DNA of 33,520 nt, from contig JAABTU010000444.1 of NCBI GenBank assembly GCA_011389715.1, positions 1 through 33,520 of the forward strand, given 5' to 3'. Every line of letters begins with the position of its first letter. Position 1 is the stretch's first letter. Made by a program: the position numbers and the translations under genes. Source of the DNA: Desulfotignum sp. Its GTDB lineage: Bacteria > Desulfobacterota > Desulfobacteria > Desulfobacterales > Desulfobacteraceae. Shown here in pieces: positions 1 to 9,577 of this stretch. The notes under the pieces are model-generated. The model had not been told where the DNA came from. It saw only the letters and a program-made list of their open reading frames with translations, and did no database searches.

Positions 1-934
<934 letters not shown>

Positions 935-1015
935 TCAATTAATCAAATAGCCCAATAAAATAATCATAAGAATCTGCTGCCATTTACGGCAGGTCGGTGC
1001 TTTCATCTGCAGTAA

Positions 1016-1273
1016 TCAGCATTTTTCCATATATTCTATATCTGCAATGTTCCCTTCGATGATACGGTTTTCCTGGTTTTCCTCGTCGGAATCAGTGTTG
1101 GTGAGGTCCATTACAAATTTTTCGGGATCATTGGTCGAGGTAACCGGAATCCCGACAAATGCGGACGGGATATCTTTCATTTTTACTGTATAGGTATTTC
1201 CGCTTTGCCGATTCATTGTTATGAGCTCATAAATTTGTTCTCTGGGTTCTGAGGTCATGGCACCATCCTTCAT
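1016..1273 (-). CDS. hypothetical small protein
   Basis: Open 85 aa ORF; internal Met (MTSEPREQ...) may be the true start; no recognised domain. Confidence 0.45.
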   Translation of the reverse strand: MKDGAMTSEPREQIYELITMNRQSGNTYTVKMKDIPSAFVGIPVTSTNDPEKFVMDLTNTDSDEENQENRIIEGNIADIEYMEKC

Positions 1274-1460
1274 GTTTTGTTAGATTGCTATGTTAAGCAA
1301 AAACAATATCGTGTAAACCCATGGGAAACAATACATGAATTCCTGTAATATGGCCCGGTGAAACATGTACACAGCCTGTAATATCACCATGGCAAAGATC
1401 GCACCCCCTACCGGGGTAGTGAAGTCTCTGTCATGTTGTGCCTTCTCCGTCTTGACTTTC

Positions 1461-1478
1461 TGTAACCTATGGGTTACA
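1461..1478. promoter_or_regulatory. Operator-like palindrome TGTAACC-TATG-GGTTACA upstream of toxin-antitoxin locus
   Basis: Perfect 7-bp inverted repeat overlapping the 5' end of the toxin ORF; typical position for TA autoregulation. Confidence 0.6.
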
Positions 1479-1486
1479 TTTTCGCC

Positions 1487-1708
1487 ATGAAAATCAAACA
1501 GACACCCCGGTTCAAAAAGTGGATATCCGCGCTGAAAGACAAGCAAGCAAAAGCGCGGATATTGATCCGGGTCTATTATATTGCGCTTGAAAATGTGATC
1601 ATTGTTCTGCTGTGCGGTGGAGACAAATCGTCTCAGAGAGAGGACATAGAGCGGGCCAAGCAAATGGCCGCCGAAGCAAGGAGGGAAGCATGGAAATACA
1701 AGACTTAG
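1487..1708 (+). pseudogene. RelE/HigB-family addiction-module killer protein with internal deletion
   Basis: MKIKQTPRFKKWISALKDKQAKARILIR joined directly to VYYIALENVIIVLLCGGDKSSQREDIERAKQMAAE; the usual central segment of about 30 residues is missing. Confidence 0.75.
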
Positions 1709-1974
1709 ATATCAGCGAATACCTGGATGATCCAGAAGTCATAGCGGAATACCTCAATGCAGCCATCGAAGAAAACGACCCAGCATTCTTCCTCCGGGCT
1801 GTTGGTGACGTTGCCAAGGCCAGGGGTATGACCAATATATCAAAAGAATCCGGTGTCAAAAGGGAAGCCCTGTACAGGGCACTGTCCGGAAATGTTCAAC
1901 CGAAATTCGACACCATCATGAAGGTGCTTCGGGCCGTCAATTTCAAGCTGAAAGTGGAACAGTCCGGGCCCTGA
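1690..1974 (+). CDS. HigA-like addiction module antidote protein (HTH)
   Basis: MEIQDLDISEYLDDPEVIAEYLNAAIEENDPAFFLRAVGDVAKARGMTNISKESGVKREALYRALSGNVQPKFDTIMKVLRAVNFKLKV; overlaps toxin 3' end. Confidence 0.88.
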   Translation: MEIQDLDISEYLDDPEVIAEYLNAAIEENDPAFFLRAVGDVAKARGMTNISKESGVKREALYRALSGNVQPKFDTIMKVLRAVNFKLKVEQSGP

Positions 1975-1981
1975 TCTAACA

Positions 1982-2731
1982 TCACGATGGCGTGATTGCA
2001 ATTTTCGCGTACAAAGGCAGATGATCCGATACCATCCGGGTTTCATAATCCATGGGTACTTTGACATCCTTCACGGAAAAATGACGGGAAATAAAAATAT
2101 GATCAATCCGCCTGACCGGCAGCCAGGAAGCAAAAGTGGGCCTTGGGTACCGCCTGTTTGTAAATACCTTCTGGATGTCAGAAAGATGCCGGCAAAGGGT
2201 TTTGTACACAAATGATCCCGGGCCCGCATTAAAATCACCACACAGGATCAGGGGCAGCCCGGAACAGAGGTCATTGCAGATCCAGCTGCTGCCGACCAGG
2301 GCCGCGGCCTGCAGCCTGCGGTCTTTGGCCCGCAGGCCCAGGTGGGTATTCAACACCTGTACACCTCCCAGTGGTGTTTCCACCCGGGCCATCATCACCC
2401 CCCGGTTTTCCAACGGTTTTGCTGCAAACGCGGCCGGCAGGCACCCGCAGTTCAGGTCATGAACGGGAAAACGGCTCAGGATGGCCAAACCGTATTTGCC
2501 ACTGGGGCTTTCCTTGAGTGTATAAAATTCAAAAGACATGTCAAGGTGATCAGCAATATAGGCTGCCTGGTTGATATAACCGGACCGCCGGTGACCGACA
2601 TCCACTTCCTGGAGTGCAATAATATCCGCATGGAACCCTGCAATCAGTTTTGCTGTTCTGGCAGGATTGTATCTGCGATCCATGTTCCGACAGGAATGAA
2701 TATTATAACTGAGAATTTTCAGGGTGTTCAT
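1982..2731 (-). CDS. endonuclease/exonuclease/phosphatase (EEP) family protein
   Basis: MNTLKILSYNIHSCRNMD...IIALQEVD...LILCGDFNAGPGS...RRIDHIFIS...VSDHLPLYAKI motifs. Confidence 0.88.
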   Translation of the reverse strand: MNTLKILSYNIHSCRNMDRRYNPARTAKLIAGFHADIIALQEVDVGHRRSGYINQAAYIADHLDMSFEFYTLKESPSGKYGLAILSRFPVHDLNCGCLPAAFAAKPLENRGVMMARVETPLGGVQVLNTHLGLRAKDRRLQAAALVGSSWICNDLCSGLPLILCGDFNAGPGSFVYKTLCRHLSDIQKVFTNRRYPRPTFASWLPVRRIDHIFISRHFSVKDVKVPMDYETRMVSDHLPLYAKIAITPS

Positions 2732-4346
2732 GGGATGTCCATCCATTTCGATAGTCTTGTATCAGGTGTCTGAGATCACTGGGGCGCAGATACTGGGCTT
2801 TTGTACTCAGGTTTCCGGGCAGCAATACGATGCCGCAGGTTTCTTCCCTGCCGGGTCCTCCGTGGGCACCGCCTTCGACATTGAATGACAGCGGTACCTG
2901 ATCAGGATCCCATCCTGAAATCACAATGTCACCGGCATCGGGATGGCGGCAGACGCGTGCCAGATCTTCGGCAGTCTGGGCACCAAATGGATGATCCTTT
3001 CCCAGGACCATAAAAAACTGCTGCTCCAGATCAAAGGTCCCCTGCTGGTTCATGGCAACAATGGAATGGTCGTCCTTGTAGAGCACCAGAGGGATATGAA
3101 CAGATTGAACCAGTTTTTGGGCAAAATCACGGATAAAATCTCTTGCAGGAGTACCTGGCAAATAAACATGACCCAGCGGGCCCATGGTGGTAATCTCTAT
3201 TTTATCCCCGGATACCGGTCCGCTATCCTTTTGCAGGTTTTCAGAAAACGGCCGGTTCATTATTAATGCCCGGGCCTTTTTATAGAGCCCGTCCAGAACA
3301 TTGTCATAAGAACCAGAGTGCACATGCTTTTCATCCGGATTCAGGTCATAGAAAGCGTTTCGTATGGCTTTTTTTACCGGAATCCCATACCGGCTACCGT
3401 ACCAGGTGACCGTTTCCTGCCCGTGATCGGAATAGATGATGGTCTCGTATTTTCGGCAGTTGGATTGATCGGCTGCTTTGCAGATATCCTTGATTGTGTC
3501 ATCAATGCCTTTGAGGCTCCAGTGGGCGAACATGGAACCCGGGTTCCTGCGATGGGCCTGTTCATCATAGCCCAGAAAACTGGCACATACAATGGGAGCC
3601 CCCCTGCCCACAGCTATCTTGGCCCGAAATGATACCAATTCTCTTAGTATGACACAAATTAAAATGCGGGCAGGGATAAATACGAGCTCTTTGATGAACT
3701 TTCTTCCCTGAACAAGACCTCGGAAAAAATCGGTCACCGCCAGAAAAAATTCAATAATGGTCACCACCAGAATACGAACAAACTTTCCCGTATGCAAAAG
3801 CAGCAAAAAAAGAAGTTTTAACGGATTCACGGTACTGGCAATGGATTCCAGTGTCATGGTCTGGGAGCAGTACCGGGCCTGTGCCGCCCCTCCGGTAAAA
3901 ATGGTGGAATAGGTATGCCCCCCGGACAGCAGCGGGGTGCCCGATCGTTTCAGACGGTCTCCGATATGGTTGGCTGTCTGGGGATAAAAACTGACGTGCC
4001 GCTGCTTTTGTTTTCGGTCGATAAACTCAAATGCGGGCACACAGGATTTGACCCCATAAAAAAGTTCTCCCTGGAAAGCCGGGGTGGTGGAAGGCATACC
4101 CGAATACATGGGTTTATACACATGATTGCCTGTGGTTATGAGCTTTCCCAGAAAAGGAAGCCTGCCTGCGTGCAGCGCTTTTTGAAACTGGGTCATGGAA
4201 AGTCCGTCTATCTGAATCAGCACCAAACCAGGCCCATCTTCTGCAGAATCCCAGGGCGGCAGACCCAGCAGCCGTAATGACCATTTGTTCCGGGAAACAT
4301 TTTTGCAAAACCATTTTACCATCTGTTTGATCCGGACAGACACCAT
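2703..4346 (-). CDS. alkaline phosphatase-superfamily / type I phosphodiesterase-nucleotide pyrophosphatase-like protein, membrane-associated
   Basis: GLVLIQIDGLSMTQFQKAL..., YSDHGQETVT, GGAHGGPG; hydrophobic central segments; overlaps EEP gene start (coupled). Confidence 0.75.
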   Translation of the reverse strand: MVSVRIKQMVKWFCKNVSRNKWSLRLLGLPPWDSAEDGPGLVLIQIDGLSMTQFQKALHAGRLPFLGKLITTGNHVYKPMYSGMPSTTPAFQGELFYGVKSCVPAFEFIDRKQKQRHVSFYPQTANHIGDRLKRSGTPLLSGGHTYSTIFTGGAAQARYCSQTMTLESIASTVNPLKLLFLLLLHTGKFVRILVVTIIEFFLAVTDFFRGLVQGRKFIKELVFIPARILICVILRELVSFRAKIAVGRGAPIVCASFLGYDEQAHRRNPGSMFAHWSLKGIDDTIKDICKAADQSNCRKYETIIYSDHGQETVTWYGSRYGIPVKKAIRNAFYDLNPDEKHVHSGSYDNVLDGLYKKARALIMNRPFSENLQKDSGPVSGDKIEITTMGPLGHVYLPGTPARDFIRDFAQKLVQSVHIPLVLYKDDHSIVAMNQQGTFDLEQQFFMVLGKDHPFGAQTAEDLARVCRHPDAGDIVISGWDPDQVPLSFNVEGGAHGGPGREETCGIVLLPGNLSTKAQYLRPSDLRHLIQDYRNGWTSHEHPENSQL

Positions 4347-4461
4347 GATTGTCCTTTAAACCTGTCATTTTTGTTGTCTGTGTTTTTTAATTTTCCATTG
4401 TCTGCACTGATGGCGGTGACATTTGTCCCAAGTCCATTAGTATATGCCTGATATGATGCAT

Positions 4462-4472
4462 TATACCCTGTC
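4462..4472. repeat. Direct repeat TATACCCTGTC copy 1 (copy 2 at 4529..4539)
   Basis: Exact 11-mer twice in the intergenic region upstream of the rhodanese operon. Confidence 0.7.
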
Positions 4473-4486
4473 ATCTTTGATAGAAA

Positions 4487-4504
4487 ATGCATGGTTCCAT
4501 GCAT
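4487..4504. promoter_or_regulatory. Palindrome ATGCATGG-TT-CCATGCAT
   Basis: Perfect 8-bp arms in the upstream region of the rhodanese/YeeE/P-ATPase operon. Confidence 0.6.
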
Positions 4505-4566
4505 ATGGATACAAATCATCATGTATTTTATACCCTGTCTCTGTCTTCCGGCACATACAAAAAAGC

Positions 4567-4585
4567 TGTATCCTGACAGGATACA
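4567..4585. promoter_or_regulatory. Palindrome TGTATCCTG-A-CAGGATACA, candidate operator
   Basis: Perfect 9-bp arms with 1-nt centre about 100 bp upstream of the rhodanese ATG; TGTATC recurs at 4591. Confidence 0.6.
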
Positions 4586-4685
4586 TACACTGTATCTTTT
4601 AAATGGGTAAAACCCCCCATTTACCCAACCGGCCCCTGCAACGTAAAGTAAATATAATAAATACACAATACGGAGGAAATCTTCC

Positions 4686-5780
4686 ATGAAAAAAAACAAC
4701 AGCGTAAGGTATGTCATCCTGGCTCTGGTCCTGTTTCTGGGCCTTTTGTGGTCATTGGGTTCAGCTTCCCAGCAGGAAAACGGCTATCCCAACGCCCGCT
4801 TTGTGGCATATCCCCATTGGCTCAAGGCCCATATAGATGATACAGATCTGGTCATTGCAGATGTAAGAACGGATGATCATTTTGACGGGGCGCTGATCCC
4901 CGGTGCCATGAGACTTCCCTGGTCTGCATTCCAGTTTAACGATATCGGCAATGATGTGGCATCTACTTTCATCGGTATTGCCCGGGCCCAGGATATCCTT
5001 GGCCGTCATGGTATTACCCCGAAAGATACCATCGTTCTTTACGATTCGGTGGAACGGGACGGCGGCGCCACCGCATCCTATGTTTTCTGGGTTCTGGATA
5101 TCCTGGGACATGAAAACAAAAAGATTCTCGTGCGTGGCATTGATGGATGGAAAGATGCCGGCTATGACCTGGTAACCACGCCTGGTGAAACCAAGCCGCT
5201 GCTTTATCAGGCGCCTGCAGAAAAGATACAAAATCACCAGCTGATTACCGGTGATTTTGTTTATAAGCAGCTCGGCGATTTCTGTTACCAGATCATCGAT
5301 GTGCGCTCACAAGAGGAATATATTGGTGAAAAGGGCACCAAAGGCCTTGACGGAACCCCATTGAAACTGGGGCATATCCCGACAGCTGTAAACATCAACT
5401 ATCAGGATGCATGGACAGATATGGACACAAAGGCGGTTAAACCCTATGCACAGCTCCAGACCCTTTATGCAGGCCTGGATGCATCCAAGGCGGTGATTGT
5501 TTACTGCAATTCAGGCAGACGCAGTTCCTTTTCCTACTTTATACTCCGTTTGATGGGATTTGACAGGGTGTACACATATGAACCGTCTTGGAAAGAGTGG
5601 GGGAATCCGGACAAATTTTTTCCGGTGGAAACCAGGGAAAACACATTGACAGGCAGCATGCTGCCCACCCCTTCAACAGCAAACCGGACCGTCTCAAGCC
5701 GGAAATCTGACACAAAAACATCAGAAGACAGATCCGGTTCAGGTAAACCTGCAGGCGGCTATATGTCATGCGGAGGCTGA
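4686..5780 (+). CDS. exported tandem-domain rhodanese (thiosulfate sulfurtransferase-like) with C-terminal CGG tail
   Basis: Hydrophobic N-terminus; two rhodanese repeats; active-site loop VIVYCNSGRRSS in second domain; tail ...SGSGKPAGGYMSCGG; SD GGAGG at 4672. Confidence 0.9.
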   Translation: MKKNNSVRYVILALVLFLGLLWSLGSASQQENGYPNARFVAYPHWLKAHIDDTDLVIADVRTDDHFDGALIPGAMRLPWSAFQFNDIGNDVASTFIGIARAQDILGRHGITPKDTIVLYDSVERDGGATASYVFWVLDILGHENKKILVRGIDGWKDAGYDLVTTPGETKPLLYQAPAEKIQNHQLITGDFVYKQLGDFCYQIIDVRSQEEYIGEKGTKGLDGTPLKLGHIPTAVNINYQDAWTDMDTKAVKPYAQLQTLYAGLDASKAVIVYCNSGRRSSFSYFILRLMGFDRVYTYEPSWKEWGNPDKFFPVETRENTLTGSMLPTPSTANRTVSSRKSDTKTSEDRSGSGKPAGGYMSCGG

Positions 5781-5782
5781 TC

Positions 5783-6310
5783 ATGGATAAAAAAAACATC
5801 TCGCCTCAGTATTGGCCGTGGCTTCCGGCTGCATTTGCTTTGGCAGGTATCATTGTATTTATTTTTGCGACATTCGGGCCGCCGGCCTCTTCCAGCGGTT
5901 TTGTCAGCTTAATAAAAGGGGCTGTCCAGACGGTTGCACCGGATTATGTTGAAAACAACCCCCATTATACCGCAATGCCTGACACAGGGTCCTGGCTCTT
6001 TGCCTTTGTTCTGGGCATGGCCATGGGTGGTTTTGCTGCCGGCCGCTCCGGCAGAATACCGGTAAAAGATATTCCAAAAATATGGGAAAAAAGGTTCGGG
6101 AACAGCCGGATCAAAAGGTTTGCAGCCACCTTTGCCGGTGGGTTCATCATACTTTTTGCCTCCAGACTGGCAGGCGGCTGTACCCTGGGGCTGTTTATTT
6201 CCGGATCAACACAGCTGGCTGTCAGCGGGTTGTATTTCGGGGTGCTTATCTTTGCCGTTGCCATGGTCACGGCCCGTCTCGTCTTTGGCAGCACAGGAAA
6301 GGAGGAATAA
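5783..6310 (+). CDS. YeeE/YedE (DUF395) family membrane protein, first half
   Basis: MDKKNISPQYWPWLPAAFALAGIIVFIFATFG...GGFAAGRSGRIPVKDIPKIWEKRFG...RLAGGCTLGLFISGSTQLAVSG. Confidence 0.88.
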   Translation: MDKKNISPQYWPWLPAAFALAGIIVFIFATFGPPASSSGFVSLIKGAVQTVAPDYVENNPHYTAMPDTGSWLFAFVLGMAMGGFAAGRSGRIPVKDIPKIWEKRFGNSRIKRFAATFAGGFIILFASRLAGGCTLGLFISGSTQLAVSGLYFGVLIFAVAMVTARLVFGSTGKEE

Positions 6311-6861
6311 TGGGTTCAGAAATATGGCTGGGGTTATTCTCCGGCATTGCCTTTGGATTTGTGATCCAGCGCGTCGGCGCAACCAATCCGGATAAAATGG
6401 CCAGGGCACATCTTATGATGGAAGGTGATATCCCGAAATTCATGCTCATGGCGGTTATCCTCTCGGCCATAGGGCTTTTGGGGCTTGAAGCCGCCGGTGC
6501 GGCCAATACCCGGGTGCTGCCCACCAGTCTGGTGGCCACGGGACTGGCAGGTATTTTGTTCGGTATTGGCTGGGGATTTTGCGGATACTGCCCGGGAACC
6601 ACCTGGGCTGCAGCAGGAGAGGGACGGTTGGATGCTGTGTTTGCCCTTATCGGCGGACTTGCCGGTGCAGCGGTTTTTGCCCACCTGCACGAATTTTTCA
6701 TTCCATTGCTGTATGATCCTTCCAATGTGGGCCAGATCACCCTTGCGGACTGGACAGGCAGCCGGCCTGCCGCGGTTGTTCTGCTGGTTTTTATATTCGG
6801 CCTGTGCATAGGCGCCATCAATTTTTTATGGAAGGAAAAAAATGGCAGGCAAACGCCCTAA
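6310..6861 (+). CDS. YeeE/YedE (DUF395) family membrane protein, second half
   Basis: MGSEIWLGLFSGIAFGFVIQRVGATNPDKMARAHLMMEGDIPKFML...GFCGYCPGTTWAAAGEGRLDAVFALIGGLAGA; TAATG overlap with previous gene. Confidence 0.88.
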   Translation: MGSEIWLGLFSGIAFGFVIQRVGATNPDKMARAHLMMEGDIPKFMLMAVILSAIGLLGLEAAGAANTRVLPTSLVATGLAGILFGIGWGFCGYCPGTTWAAAGEGRLDAVFALIGGLAGAAVFAHLHEFFIPLLYDPSNVGQITLADWTGSRPAAVVLLVFIFGLCIGAINFLWKEKNGRQTP

Positions 6862-7489
6862 TATATCTGTTCTTTTTCTGGTATCCCTTGTTTCAATGAC
6901 CGTCATCTGTTCCGGATGTCCCGGACCGCAGAAAGACAAGCAAACAAACCTGACAATTCCCAGAGGATATGTGGCCCGGCTTGACATCCAGCTAAGGGAC
7001 CGGTTGCTGGGATTTGGTCCCTTTGTGGGATATTATTTCAAGCCGGAAAATCCAGAGGATCTGACCCGGCTTTCTTTTGTCTGTTATAATGAAGATTTAT
7101 TTTACACCCGTGACCTGCCGGAGAACACCCTTTTGTTTGAAGGGGATGCGGTGTTGACCCAACTCGTGGACATCGGTTTTCCTCTGCCCGCAGATGACCG
7201 GATCAACCCGGTATTTTTTGGGGATGCACCCCAAAAATGGGTGAATGATCGCCCCCTGCCCCGGGATGAATACCGTCATTTTCATTCCTGTTATGATGGG
7301 TTGGGTCCTGTACTTGCAGGATATTGGATCCGACATGAAGGCAAAGGCTCCTTTACGTATGACATGGGCGGCCGTATTGGTCCGGACAGTCCCCTTTACC
7401 ACGAGGTACACCCCGGTATTGACCAGCAGTTTGCAAAAATTATGGAATTTGATGCAGGCCCGAACCCCGAACCCGGGTCGAAACAGTAA
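6842..7489 (+). CDS. putative exported/lipoprotein-like protein of unknown function
   Basis: N-terminal hydrophobic segment ...LVSMTVICSGCPGPQ (atypical lipobox); overlaps upstream YeeE gene, co-oriented. Confidence 0.65.
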   Translation: MAGKRPNISVLFLVSLVSMTVICSGCPGPQKDKQTNLTIPRGYVARLDIQLRDRLLGFGPFVGYYFKPENPEDLTRLSFVCYNEDLFYTRDLPENTLLFEGDAVLTQLVDIGFPLPADDRINPVFFGDAPQKWVNDRPLPRDEYRHFHSCYDGLGPVLAGYWIRHEGKGSFTYDMGGRIGPDSPLYHEVHPGIDQQFAKIMEFDAGPNPEPGSKQ

Positions 7490-7513
7490 ACGCAACAAGG
7501 ACAGGTTTATACC

Positions 7514-9577
7514 ATGAACAAAAATTCCCATGACAGGAACCATGACAGCAACAACGCGGACCACGAAAACAATCAACGGAACCATGAGAGCAACCACCAG
7601 GACCACGATCATGCTGATCACCATGCACACATGGTAGCTGACTTCAGGCGCAGGTTCTGGATTTCATTGGTCCTTGGAATTCCCATTGTGCTGCTGTCTC
7701 CCATGATCCAGCAATTTATGGGTGTAAGCGGCCAATGGGACTTTACCGGTGATGCCTATATCCAGTTCGGATTTTCAACCATTGTCTTTTTCTATGGCGG
7801 GTGGCCTTTTTTAACGGGTCTTGTTGACGAACTCACCAAAAAGAACCCTGGCATGATGACCCTGATAGGCCTTGCCATTATTGTTGCATATACCTACAGT
7901 TCCGCCGTGGTTTTCGGTCTTGCGGGAAAAGTGTTTTTCTGGGAGCTTGCCACCCTCATCATCATCATGCTTTTGGGACACTGGATGGAAATGCGCTCGG
8001 TAATGGGTGCGTCCGGTGCTTTGGAGGAACTGGTCAAACTGATGCCGTCAACGGCCCTTCGCATCACCAAAGATGGGGAAACCGAAGAAGTCAAGGTATC
8101 ACAGCTTGAAAAAGGAGACAAGGTAGCTGTCAAACCCGGTGAAAAAATACCCACCGACGGCGTCATAGCAGATGGGCGGACCAGCATTGACGAATCCATG
8201 GTTACCGGTGAAAGCAGGCAGGTGGAAAAAACCACAGGGGATGAAGTTATCGGCGGCAGCATCAACGGTGATTCCGCCATTGCGGTGGAAATACAAAAAA
8301 CAGGTGACGACACCTATCTTTCCCAGGTTGTCGACATGGTGAAAAAAGCACAGGAATCCAAATCAAAGGCCCAGAACACGGCTGATCGTGCCGCTTTCTG
8401 GCTGACCATCATTGCGCTTGCAGCCGGGGGGACCACCCTGGGTGCGTGGCTTTTGGCAGGCAGAGAATTTGTTTTTTCCTTAGAACGGATGGTCACGGTA
8501 ATGGTGATTACCTGTCCCCACGCTTTAGGCCTGGCCGTCCCCCTTGTGGTGGCGGTATCAACCGCCATGGCGGCAAAAAAAGGACTGCTCATCAGAGACC
8601 GGACCGCTTTTGAAAAAGCAAAAAACCTTGATGTTGTGGTGTTTGATAAGACCGGCACCCTGACCCAGGGGCAGTTCGGGGTATCTGATATCCTGAATTT
8701 TGGCAGCCTTTCTGAAGAAGAGATTCTAACGCTTGCAGCCGGATTGGAAAGCCGCTCCGAGCATGCCATTGCCAAAGGCATTGTTGCGGCGGCAAAAGAC
8801 CGCAATGTGGATATCCCTGATCCTGAAAATTTTGAAGCCATTCCGGGAAAAGGTGCCAGGGCGGATGTGGCAGGCAAAAAAATCAAAGTGGTCAGCCCGG
8901 GTTTTTTAAAGGAACATGATCTGGCTGTGGAAAAAAGCCACCAGAACAAACTGGATCAGCTGGCACATGAAGGAAAGACCCTGGTTTATCTTCTGGTAGA
9001 TGATCAGATCAAAGCTGCGCTGGCTTTGGAGGATATGATTCGCGAATCGGCAAAAAAAGCCATATCCGGATTACAGGAGATGGGCCTCAAGGTAATGATG
9101 CTTACAGGCGATTCTGCCGCAGTGGCAAAAACCGTTGCAGACCAGCTGAACCTGGATGACTACATGGCGGAAATTCTGCCTGATGAAAAGTCGGACCAGA
9201 TAAAAAAGATCAGGCAGGAAAATAAGCGTGTGGCCATGGTGGGAGACGGGGTAAACGATGCCCCTGCCCTGGCTGAAGCTGATGTGGGCATTGCCATCGG
9301 CGCAGGCACGGATGTGGCCATGGAAGCAGCCGATATCGTGCTGGTGCACTCTGATCCCCGGGATGTCACCGCAGTGATTAAACTGTCTCGCGCAACCTAC
9401 CGGAAAATGGTGCAGAACCTCTGGTGGGCGGCCGGTTACAATGCCATTGCCATTCCCCTGGCAGCAGGGGTTTTATACCCGTTTTATCAGTTTTTGCTGC
9501 CGCCGGCGGCAGGTGCTGTTGTGATGTCCCTTTCCACGGTCATTGTGGCGGTCAATGCCAAGCTGCTATCCACATGA
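7514..9577 (+). CDS. copB: P1B-type heavy-metal ATPase, CPH motif (CopB-like), His-rich N-terminus
   Basis: TCPHALGLAVPL, TGES, DKTGTLTQG, GDGVNDAPAL; N-terminus NSHDRNHDSNNADHENNQRNHESNHQDHDHADHHAH instead of an HMA domain. Confidence 0.93.
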   Translation: MNKNSHDRNHDSNNADHENNQRNHESNHQDHDHADHHAHMVADFRRRFWISLVLGIPIVLLSPMIQQFMGVSGQWDFTGDAYIQFGFSTIVFFYGGWPFLTGLVDELTKKNPGMMTLIGLAIIVAYTYSSAVVFGLAGKVFFWELATLIIIMLLGHWMEMRSVMGASGALEELVKLMPSTALRITKDGETEEVKVSQLEKGDKVAVKPGEKIPTDGVIADGRTSIDESMVTGESRQVEKTTGDEVIGGSINGDSAIAVEIQKTGDDTYLSQVVDMVKKAQESKSKAQNTADRAAFWLTIIALAAGGTTLGAWLLAGREFVFSLERMVTVMVITCPHALGLAVPLVVAVSTAMAAKKGLLIRDRTAFEKAKNLDVVVFDKTGTLTQGQFGVSDILNFGSLSEEEILTLAAGLESRSEHAIAKGIVAAAKDRNVDIPDPENFEAIPGKGARADVAGKKIKVVSPGFLKEHDLAVEKSHQNKLDQLAHEGKTLVYLLVDDQIKAALALEDMIRESAKKAISGLQEMGLKVMMLTGDSAAVAKTVADQLNLDDYMAEILPDEKSDQIKKIRQENKRVAMVGDGVNDAPALAEADVGIAIGAGTDVAMEAADIVLVHSDPRDVTAVIKLSRATYRKMVQNLWWAAGYNAIAIPLAAGVLYPFYQFLLPPAAGAVVMSLSTVIVAVNAKLLST

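Noticed and set aside
1280-1663. 127-aa minus-strand ORF
   Set aside because: Antisense to the deleted toxin and spans its operator; no family features.
7097-7630. 177-aa minus-strand ORF with a hydrophobic Val/Met-rich start
   Set aside because: Antisense to the lipoprotein-like gene and the His-rich copB start; the hydrophobic stretch is just the complement of His/Asn/Asp codons.
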